A stretch of 64,000 bases of DNA, taken from NCBI GenBank assembly GCA_036245805.1, contig BTRK01000001.1:15755087-15819086 (forward strand), read 5' to 3'. This document shows, piece after piece, positions 35,881 to 46,000 of this stretch; position 1 is the stretch's first letter; each line of letters opens with the position of its first letter. The notes beneath the pieces were generated by a model that made no database searches, was not told the DNA's origin, and saw nothing but the letters and a program-made list of their open reading frames with translations. Both the position numbers and the translations under genes were made by a program. Source of the stretch: Pristionchus mayeri (taxonomy: Eukaryota; Nematoda; Chromadorea; Rhabditida; Neodiplogasteridae).

Positions 35881-38800
35881 TTAAAGAGAGAGTGATGGAG
35901 GGAATGTGGTAGGACCTTTATAAGGGCTGCACGCTAAAGTACACGCAAGTAGAGAATTATCAGTAAGAGCTGAGGAGCAGAGATTCGAGGAACCCTTAGG
36001 ATCGGGAGAGATCATGTCAAATAGATTGATAGAGCCGGCCTTATTAGGAGTGCTGTGAGGCCGCTTTGCACTCTTATCGATATTGAGTGAAGTGAGAGTG
36101 GGCGAGAGAGGTCGAGAAGGTGAGCCATGTGAGTATTTCCAACAGGAATTTGCTTGAATTGAGAGTACCTCAGGTTCCGGTACTACATTAGATATAGATC
36201 TCTTAATGATAGGCTGTTCTATTAAGGAGCCAATATGTGATACAAACTTTGGCATTGGTTCTTCCTAAGATAGCAGGGCGGTTCTTCGACAAATTGGCGA
36301 ATGGTTTGGAGTTCGGCTGTAAGCACTGCAAAATATCAATTGTTCGGAATTAAACATTGAAGCTCACTATTTTATCGGAAAATGTGTATTTGTGATCCAT
36401 TCCTGAGAATGATTTGGAATTCGATGAAGAAGCACGTTCTTCCCCCTAAAAATCGGTCGTCTTACCAGGAATGGCTGCGAGGGTAGGTAGGAGTTTTTAA
36501 ACCAGAGATAGTGGGATCGAAAGAGGATCAAATTCCAAGAATATCTACGTGTTTCATATCTGCTGAAGGCCTATGTGCTTATCCGAGACGTGTAAAACCG
36601 TTAATTTGTCAGGCTATCTTCCGAAATTCCACTATCACACAGCATTCCACAGAGGTCTTCAGCAGATATTTTTAAAAAAAACGTAGAAATTCTTAGAATT
36701 TAATCCTCTTTCGATCCCACTATCTCTTCTTCAAAAACTCCAACCTACCCTAGCGGTCTTTCCTTGTTAGTATACCATCACACTCGAATCACCATCAAAC
36801 GTGTAGTTAGCTACATAAGACACAAATCCGACATGCTGTTATATTAAGGAGCCAATATCTGATACAAACCTTTGCATTAGTTCTTCCTAAGATCGCAGGG
36901 CGCTTCTTCGACAAATCGGCGACTGGGTACCATATGAACTCCCTCGGCGAGCTCTTTAAAAATCGCAACAGCTAAATTCTTCAGCATTAAACATTGAAAC
37001 TCACCATTTTATCGGGAAATGTATATTTGTGATCCATTTCCGATTCATTTTCCTCTCTCCATTTAATTATATCTTCATTGACCTTTGAAATGTTATATTG
37101 TTGTCAATGGTCGGAAAGAAGATCCAAATAACACTAGATGAAAAGTTGAAGAAAAAAAACATACCCATTTTCGCATATAGTTTTAAAATATCTATTTTAA
37201 GAGACCTTCCACGAGAAAACGTAGGAACCGTACGGATGACTTTTCTGCAACCCCCTCAATATTTTGCTGGTGAAGTTCCCATACCGAGTGCTGATATCTG
37301 GCCCAATATGAGTGCCTCTGGTGCACTCCGAAAAATGCCAGACCGGGCCCGAAAAAAATCGAAATTTTTACTTTTTTTAAATGTATGATTTTATATTTTT
37401 GTATTTTTCGATGAAAATAACGAAAAACATGGTGAAAAAGCCGGGAACGTTCGATAAATCGGTCAAAATGGCGATTTTCGTTATTTTTTCGACTTCCTGA
37501 AAATTTTTTTCATTAATGTACACGAGATTATTACAGATTCGGAATCTACGCCTGAAAGTACCTCTAAAACCCAATTTTCAGAAAATTTTACTTATGGCCA
37601 CCGGAGCTACAGTATCCTGAACATAGCATACTCACTGGCCGCAGGTTGTGCAGGTTGTGCTATCAAAAAATATTTTGAGATTATGATGCTATATGTGACA
37701 ATTTAAAGCGGAAATGATATTTTTATGTTATTTTATCCAATTGAGAGCTTGGGATGTCAGTTACACCCATTAGATTTCAAATTCTGACTTTTTGATTTTT
37801 TCATCTTGATTTTCATCATGGCAAGCAGTTTTAGCGAATGTTTGAGGTTCCTATTGACCAATTATGGTCAGAAACAACTTCTCATGTGTCCTTTCAATCA
37901 TATTTATCAATATTTGAGTACAGATGGTGCTACTTGAAAACTTACTCCATCAAAACCCATCAAAATGCGTAATTTGGCAATTTTTCACGATTTCAAAGAG
38001 CTCTAGATATAGTTGTTCAGCCTCAATGTGACCACAACATGCTAAAAAGGTCTAAAAATGATCATACTTACCTAATTTTGTAATTTTACGGGAATACGAG
38101 AAAAAAATTTTTTCGAAAAATTTCATGATTACCCGATGACCATGAAATTTTTCGAAAAATTTTTTTTTCTCGTATTCCCGTAAAATTACAAAATTAGGTA
38201 AGTATGATCATTTTTAGACAGTTTGAGCATGTTGTGGTCACATTGAGTCTGAACAACTATATCTAGAGCTCTTTGAAATCGTGAAAAATTGCCAAATTAC
38301 GCATTTTGATGGGTTTTGATGGAGTAAGTTTTCAAGTAGCACCATCTGTACTCAAATATTGATGAATATGATTGAAAGGACACATGAGAAGTTGTTTCTG
38401 ACCATAATTGGTCAATAGGAACCCCAAACATTCGCTAAAACTGCTTGCCATGATGGAAATCTAGATGAAAAAATCAAAAAGTCAGAATTTGAAATCTAAT
38501 GGGTGTAACTGACATCCCAAGCTCTCAATTGGATAAAATAACATAAAAATATCATTTCCGCTTTAAATTGTCACATATAGCATCATAATCTCAAAATATT
38601 TTTTGATAGCACAACCTGCACAACCTGCGGCCAGTGAGTATGCTATGTTCAGGATACTGTAGCTCCGGTGGCCATAAGTAAAATTTTCTTAAAATTGGGT
38701 TTTAGAGGTACTTTCAGGCGTAGATTCCGAATCTGTAATAATCTCGTGTACATTAATGAAAAAAATTTTCAGGAAGTCGAAAAATAACGAAAATCGCCAT

Positions 38801-40007
38801 TTTGACCGATTTATCGATCGTTCCCGGCTTTTTTACCATGTTTTTCGTCATTTTCATCGAAAAATACACCCGGGAAAACTATAAAATCATAAATTTAAAA
38901 AAAGTAAAAATTTCGATTTTTTTCGGGCCCGGTCTGGCATTTTTCGGAGAGTGCACCAGAGGCACTCATATTGGGTCAAATATCAGCACTCGGTATGGGA
39001 ACTTCACCAGCAAAATATTGAGGGGGGTTGCAAAAAAGTCATCCGTCGACCCCTCCCTAAAGCTACGTTTTCTCGTGGAACGTCTCTTAATAAAAGCGTA
39101 ATTATTTAAGGAGGGAATCTAAGCATACCTTTTCCAATTTCTCGGGGCGAATGGACCACATATATCTCTTGCGTGGATTTCCTTCAGGCATGATTTCAGT
39201 CTTTTGGAAATGCTTATTGAGGGATAAAGTGTGCCGAACAGAATTTTTCCATGCCGGAGGAGCCGTGCGGTAATATGGAAAATGCTCGCTAAACAAATGA
39301 TAATTATCACACAAGATTAATAAAAATAATATAATACTAGTAATGGTTTATCACGTCATTTTTTGGCATGCATTATCCAATATATGTATGAACCCACCAG
39401 ATACAAGTATAGATGTCGGAAACAGTTAGTTGTCCCGTCGTACTGGACAATATCGCGAGAGACACCATATTACAGTATGACAACGGCGGTTTCTTCTCGT
39501 GCGGCTCGGCCTAATTAGGGGATATTTAATAATATGCAAAGTTTCAATAATTAAAATGCGCAAATCATGATAAGAATAAGGTACTTCGGGACATATTTGA
39601 TTTAAGGGTAGGCTAAGTCACTAATTCCTTATGATCGCATTCGGGAACTTAAAATTAGGCTTGTGTTCTGTAAATGCGGTAATGCAACTTTAGATCATGC
39701 TTAGCTTGCCCACTCAGATCGAACTGAGGAGAGAGATGGGATGGTATACTTCCTAATGTGAAAGAATCCCCTAAGTTCGAATATAAACTTACCATGACTG
39801 GAGAAGGTTTCTTATTCCTCAGAATATCTGGCGTGATTTCTTCGCGAGATTTAGAAAGATCAACCTGCAACAAAGAAAAGATAACAAAAAACGAATGCAA
39901 CTAACCTTGTCAATCCAGCTTAATCCAGTACGTGATGAATTGCTGCTATTACTAGCCAGATCCCATCCACTTTCGTCGTCTGCTCCAAGGAACGTTGGAC
40001 AATCCAT
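35881..40007 (-). CDS. Forkhead (winged-helix) transcription factor
   Basis: Exons (minus): 40007-39906, 39864-39793, 39510-39398, 39288-39129, 37082-37005, 36264-35881; phases agree throughout. The start is the ATG at 40007, four bases after a splice-acceptor-like TTCAG. The DNA-binding domain spans exons 3-4: KKPPLSYCNMVSLAI (helix 1), LTVSDIYTCI (helix 2), CEHFPYYRTAPPAWKNS, VRHTLSLNKHF (recognition helix 3) and KRYMWSIRPE (wing). The recognition helix keeps the Asn and His that contact bases in known forkhead proteins but has RHT where nearly all members have RHN. The C-terminal exon is Ser/Pro-rich (PLSPTLTSLN, KRPHSTPNK), as expected of an activation or regulatory region. Subfamily is not assigned. 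A 1.9-kb palindrome lies between the domain and exon 5, and exons 5-6 have a duplicated partial copy (36834-37040 against 36210-36410). Confidence 0.85.
36210..37040. repeat. Partial tandem duplication of forkhead exon 5/6 region
   Basis: Two stretches recur in order: the exon 5 end (GATCACAAATA-ACATTT on the minus strand, 36365-36400 and 37005-37035) and the exon 6 start with its acceptor (36215-36295 and 36840-36920; GGAGCCAATAT, GATACAAAC-TTTGCATT, TTCTTCCTAAGAT). The distal exon 5 copy and the proximal exon 6 copy appear truncated. I used 37082-37005 and 36264-35881; a transcript could also use the other pieces. Confidence 0.65.
36463..36775. repeat. Small palindrome inside the duplicated forkhead region
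   Basis: GATAGTGGGATCGAAAGAGG and CCTCTTTCGATCCCACTATC are complements, as are AGGGTAGGTAGGAGTTTTT and its partner near 36740. The centre near 36600 carries further complementary words (ATATCTGCTGAAG / CTTCAGCAGATAT). No coding capacity. Confidence 0.7.
37197..39090. repeat. 1.9-kb near-perfect palindrome in the forkhead gene
   Basis: TTAAGAGACCTTCCACGAGA (left) mirrors TCTCGTGGAACGTCTCTTAA (right). The arms (37197-38125 and 38135-39090) agree almost base for base, with centre near CCGATGACCATG (38135-38146). The ends and the first 200 bp also match the element at 45205-47065, so both belong to one family. No transposase frame is visible. Confidence 0.9.
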
Positions 40008-40553
40008 AACCTGAATTGCTAGATAATTAGAATTGATATTGCGACAAAAACTTGTAAATATATAAGGCAAAATACTACTATAAAAGAAGCTAAAGCACCG
40101 CGAGTAAGATTTCGTTCAAAACAGCAACTACAATAGTTCGTGTCAAGATAGGTCGAAAGCAAAATCGTAGGTCAAATACGTCCGCTGATTTAAGTTACAA
40201 GGATCAGATATAGAAAGGTCATCGAACCTTCTTAAATTGGAATACATTCATTTTTCTTCTGAAAAACTTTATCGGGAAAAAACAACTGCGATTAACGAGA
40301 CTTCATGAGAGATCAGGATTACTTAGAATATGGATCATAGTGAGGACTAATCTTCTGAAGAGACTAAATGGTAACTGATGATTATCGTGGATTCATGAGA
40401 AATGCCTGAGCAGAGAAGGGAAGATATAAAGAGAACGAAAGCTTAAAATTATAATGGGAAAATCTCTTCCGAAGGGACAACGAAAACTCATTTGAAAACG
40501 ACTGTAGGATCATATAACATAAGTCACACAGCATTTACATAGGGAATAAGAAT
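40008..40553. other. Region between forkhead start and F-box gene E end
   Basis: The part 40090-40190 is similar to 34080-34180 and the part 40260-40553 is a copy of the F-box 3' flank. The forkhead promoter should be within about 300 bp above 40007, but no element is obvious. Confidence 0.5.
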
Positions 40554-42426
40554 TTAGAGAGGAAGTGGATCGACTCTCACTCTAGTCATTCCCTGCTCAT
40601 TCTTCGCCTCTTCCAGGGACTCCTCAGACTCATGCAATTTGAGAATGAGAAGATCCTGCCCATGATAGGGAGCTGTGAAGGCGATCTCGACATTTCCATC
40701 GAAGATGTGATATCGATCGATTCCATTGACAATCTTTTTGAATGCCTCAAATGCCTTAGTGTGAAAGATGCAAAGGGAATAACGAAACATGCCTCGATAT
40801 CTCTATTCGAGAGGAATCCGAGTGAGACGAGAAAATTGGCATTAGCAACGAATACTCGCTGGAATTGGATGCCAATTTCCGTTAGGAACGACAGCAGAAG
40901 AGGAGAGCCAGCTGGAAAAAGTATACTAATGTGCGCTTTCACCTAACCAAGGAGGAGTACTAATGAAGTGCCGCAAAGGCGGTTAGAAAGATAACGAGTT
41001 CTACTCAAATAGAAACAATTGAAAATGGAAAATAAATTATAAATTCCTAATTGATCACTTCCCTTAGTGGATAAATACATTAAAATTGAAAGTGGTCCTC
41101 CCTTACCATCGTCTCCTCCCAGACCTCTTGTCTTAGAAAGCTCAAACTTGCGAATTGTCGCATAGCCTTCCACCATATTCTGAAAATAGGTAACGATAAT
41201 GCTCCAATCATGCACAGCATATCTATACTTATCTTCTAAAATATACATATATAAATAAATAACCGAAAATATTTATTTTTCTATTCGCTCACCTTGTACA
41301 CTTTATGAAGTACATCTACAGTGACTCCTCTTGCACGATTCAAACAAAGTTCTTCGAACGAATCGACAAGAAGGAGAAAGTGAGAATCGGACATAAAGAG
41401 CTCTTTCTGAAATAGCAAAGCATATTCCGCTTACATTATATTCATCGTTTAGTGGTTCAAGCAATTACTTAAACATTCGCAATCAGAGTAACCAATCAGA
41501 AAAAGCCAGGTCATTGATATATTCTGGAAAAAGAACGAACGACTATCCGTGGGAATATGTAAATAAATTATTAAATACCTCGAAATTAACAGTGAGATGT
41601 CCGATATTCTTGAACTCCTTGACGATATTGTAGAACTCACGATAAAGCGAGCCCCAAGCCTCCAACTAAAATCAGAATTTAAAAACCTCACAAACTGCTC
41701 GTTTTCACAGAAACAGTGAGCGATCCGATCGAGGCATTGTGGACAATTCTCTTGACGAAATCGAGGGCAGAACAAGCCTCATCCTCAGTGAAATAGATGT
41801 CTTGAGGGCTGAATAAGCCAATTTATTAACCCTCCAAAAACGATAGTGTGCTTACCGAGACACATCGATAAACTCCAGTCGATCGAATTCAACCTTCAAC
41901 CAGGTTTAATTAATTGAGCTTTCGCCTTCATTACAAAAATATAAAGAGAACCAAACTAACCTCCACGATGTTCAATTCCTTCACGAAATACTTGGATTCT
42001 GCTTCGACCGCATTCAGTCTCTTGTTCACTCGTGCATTCAGCCGATCCTTGGGAGGAAGGAGAGATAAGATCCCACTGATGACTTCATTGGGAAGCTTGA
42101 GGAAGGGAACCTGTAAAACACGATTTAGAAAAAAACCGGAAATTGAGAAAAAGTAGTCTGTTCACATCAAAGAGAGGTCAGTATTTCAAAAATGTGTGAG
42201 CAGATTAAATTATTTTTAAAAAATGCGTACGTCGTCTTGTATATCCCCGATGTGTGCAGAGAGTCGATTGAGAGCCATCTGAGTGAAAAACGTTTAGGAA
42301 CCGATGATTCATTTAGATCAAAGGAAACGTTTTAGCCATCTAATTAACCATAGAATTGGGACGCACCTGTCGCATTTGCTCCATAATGGGCTTTGTTGTA
42401 AGGTCGATTCCAGGATCTCCAAACAT
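40554..42426 (-). CDS. F-box protein, paralogue E
   Basis: Exons (minus): 42426-42367, 42278-42231, 42110-41961, 41893-41856, 41808-41709, 41665-41579, 41406-41293, 41179-41107, 40911-40793, 40754-40554. The start is MFGDPGIDLTTKP, unlike the MSS-KKK start of paralogues C and D. The F-box is the 150-nt exon (VPFLKLPNEVISGILSLLP, KDRLNARVNKRLN). Family blocks: PQDIYFTEDEA, IVKEFKNIGHLTVNF, MSDSHFLLLVDSF, DVLHKVYK, FLSNRDIE, LLILKLHESEESLEEAK. The last intron would be only 38 nt with a GC donor (GAG|GCATG) and AG acceptor; it restores the frame and family alignment, so I accept it. Role as for the paralogues: Skp1-binding adaptor of an SCF ubiquitin ligase, substrate unknown. Confidence 0.75.
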
Positions 42427-43054
42427 TTCTTGCCTGTAAAACATTAGCATTTTACCAAACAATATCGAACTGATGAGACGGAAGACTATTTACGAAATTT
42501 GTTTTGGTTTGATTTTTGTTATTCATTCAAGGTGTGATAAAAAAAAGGGTAAAAGGAGTGATGAATATTAAATTTGCGAATAGCAGATACGGTAGCCGGT
42601 CATTGAACCGTCTAAAATTAGCATATAGTGATAAATTCATCTTCTGAACAACTTTATCGATAGAGAACAATTGCTATTAACGCGGCTTCGGGAGAGAACA
42701 GGAAAGGAGAAAATTGAATGAATTGCAAGTGATTTTTGAATGAGGAAATCTTCTGGAGAAACAAAGGAATCGGGTAGTAGCCAATCAATGAAACACAACA
42801 GTATTATCAGAGAAAGCAAAAGGCTTAGAAACGATTCTCGAAATGGTTCAGTTCCCATTCTATTAATGGAAATCGTTGATCAAGAAAGTTGTACAAGATA
42901 AACTTCGAATGAATTGTAATTGAGTGATGTCTTCTGAGGAAACAAGGAATAGGATTGGCGTAACGCAATGGAATGAACTTGAGCAGTATTTACACCGAAA
43001 GAAAGCGTTTAGTTAAGAAGTTTGCTTCTCACTTCAATTATAGAAAAACTCGAA
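42427..43054. other. Orphan copies of the F-box gene 3' flank
   Basis: The stretches 42640-42865 and 42890-43010 both resemble the sequence that follows the last exon of the F-box genes (AACTTTATCGATAGAGAACAA, GAATGAATTG, AACACAACAGTATTATCAG, GAGAAAGCAAAAGGC). No F-box coding exon accompanies them. I read them as footprints of gene copies that were deleted, or of unequal exchange. Confidence 0.5.
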
Positions 43055-46000
43055 TCAATCTTCGTTCAGTTTGCGTAGAGCGAACTCGCGTCCAGAGCAC
43101 TGGAATAGTATTGCACAATCGATCTCACCTGATCAATTTCAAAAAAAAAAATGGATGTTTCAAATAACAAAGTGATTCAAATAAAACCCAACCTGGAAAT
43201 GATTGAGGCGTCCATTGGAATTATTGTATCTCGTGCCACATTTGCACATAAGGTAGATTCCCTTCTGAAGAATAAAAGTTCACTCAGATATCAGAATCGA
43301 AAGTTTTAGGTGGCTGAACGAACCGCCTTCAATGAAGTGTGATGGCGCGCCTCGAGATGATAGACATAACCACCAATCGTTGAAGGATGCTTCTGAATTG
43401 GATTTCGAAATTCGAATAACCTTCTCTTCTTTTTTCCACACCATCACTCTATCTTCTAACGATATATTGTGAGAACTGAAGAATCGGAGCTCCAAATTTC
43501 GAATTCTATTCAAGAAATATGACGACGTACTTGTCCGACAAACATTGGAACATCGATTTTTCGAAAACGTGGAATTTGGGGTTGTTTTGGATGCTGATGA
43601 CTATGATCAGTCTCATTTGGCATATTTGGTCCTATTTGGTGGGCTATGGAGCGTCCTAAAGTGACTATTTTCCTGTTTTTGAAGTATATCACAATTCGGA
43701 GACATTCTGTAAAGGCGAAAATTGTTTTCCTGGGATAGTTCTTTCTCTACTTGATGCGATATATGCGAACTTCGCATCACAATGTCTTCATTGGTTTCCT
43801 GACACATCTATGGGTTAAATTCAAAAAAATCATTAAGCCATTTTACAGGGATGTTTGAGGTACTGTGGAAAGGCCATAAAACAATTTTGGTGGAAATCGG
43901 GAATGGGACTTTTGAGAAATTGTTGTTTCAATATTTCCATCTCATTCCTCTTGCGCTATGCGCGGTCGAGGGAAAAGACGTGAATCACATTCCACTAATT
44001 CCCTCACATTCCTATGTGGCTCAATGGCTAATTGTTGGGCTAGCAATCATTTATGATTGAACAGGGCAAGTTCGAATTCATCCGGCGTCGGAAGATTTTT
44101 TGCAATTTTAGACCACCTAAATTTGCATTTTGTAAAAAATAGATATAAAAATAAGGTGACGGCGTGACGATGAAACAGTTAAATTGTAAACATTCTTCTT
44201 TAAAATGAGATGAAGACCTGAGCTTTCAAGATGAGTTGATGCCTGCTAACATCTTATTTTCATAACGTTTGTCGACAAATTGAGAATTTAGGTAATCTAA
44301 AAAGGCAAAAATCTTCCGACGCTGGATGGATTCGAACTCGCCATGTTGAATCAAAAGTGATGGCTTAATGATTTTTTGAGTTTAACCCATAGATGTGTTC
44401 AGGAAACCAATGAAGACATTGTGATGCGAAGTTCGCATATATCGCATCATGTAGAGAAAGAACTATCCCAGGAAAACAATTTTCGCATAACATACGGAAA
44501 TTTGTATGTCTCTGAATTGTGATATGAGAGGAATCGCGGGAAAATCACCCATTTGAGGGGGGTCCGCGGCGGTAGAACCAAACGTCGTATTATCCCGATC
44601 TAAGCGTGATGTAAGGTATTTCAAATGATGCTCTTTCAAACTGCGTTGTCAGAATTTCGATAACTGTCGTCATCTTCGAGATTCAGAAGGCCAAATTTGG
44701 GACACTCACTTTTTAGGGGTCAAATCGAGCCCACTTAAACGACCATAAGTCCGTTTAAAATGACGATAGCAACTCGTTCTTTGCTCAGAACGAAAGCTGA
44801 AAACATTCTCTACAACTTTTATGTTGAACATTTCATTCCATGTGTATGTCCCAGTGCGGGGTTGTCGGGTCGCCCAAAAATTATCAAATTCTAAAAATCG
44901 GAAAAACCCCCCTGCATAATTATGACCGATTTATAGACACTATATGTGACTAACTTGACCACAAATTTCAGCCAAATTGAAAGATGTATAAAAAAAGGGC
45001 GTGACTTTTCGTCCGGCGACGTCAGAATGAGTCCCAGACCAAAGTACCCTCTAAGCTCCAGCTGACAGCTATTAGCTTCAACTGGGTCCAAAATCATCCA
45101 AAACAACATTTAGAATAGTTTGCGGCCTCAATACAGTACTCCCATTGGGTAAAAATTACGATAGGATATGAAATTTGAAAACCGGTTTTCAGACCCTTAA
45201 CGACTAAAGAGACATTCCACGAGAAAACGTACCTTTTGGGAAGGGTCGACGGATGGCTTTTTTGCAACCCCCCCCCCCCCCCAATATGAAGGGCTCTGGT
45301 GCACTTTCCGAAAAATGCCAGACTAGGCCCAAAAAAAATCGAAAATTTCAATTTTCTGAAAAGTAAGATATTATAAGTTTTTCAGGACTATTTTTCGATG
45401 GAAATAACGAAAAACATACTTTGAATGCGATCAGATGTCTATAAAGAGTCGAAAACGTCGATTTTCGAACATTTTTGCCCGTCCTGAAAATTTTTCCAAC
45501 CAGCGTACCAAACCTAATTACATTTTCGGATTCCCCGTGTAAAACTTCGTATAAAATCCGAATTTCATGGAATTTCTACCATGTGCTCTGAAGTTATGGT
45601 TTCCAGAAAAAGGCTCACTTTGGGCAAGCTCTTGGAGCAAAACCATCACACTTTCTCCAAATCAAGCCGAATGGGCTCTTTTGAGCATCGAATCTTATTT
45701 TTATATCGAATCAAACAATTTGAGACCATAGTCAGACAGTGTGAGGTCTTCATTTTGAAATTTTGGTTTTTGGAAAAAACTAAATTCTCACATTTCACAA
45801 AGAGCGATATTTTTTCGTCAAAATCAGGTTTCCAATCACCGGATATGCCTAAATTTACCAGATACTTATTTCTAATACATATTTACATCGTGCTTGTGCA
45901 TTTCACGCAAAAGTGCACATGCTAATGACTTGAAAACCCGAGAAAATGCGATTTTTTGCGAAATTTTGGAAATTTCTAGAGTTTGAGACACTCTCAGATT

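Noticed and set aside
36834..37082. Second complete forkhead gene copy
   Set aside because: Only the exon 5/6 edges are duplicated; no second winged-helix exon is present.
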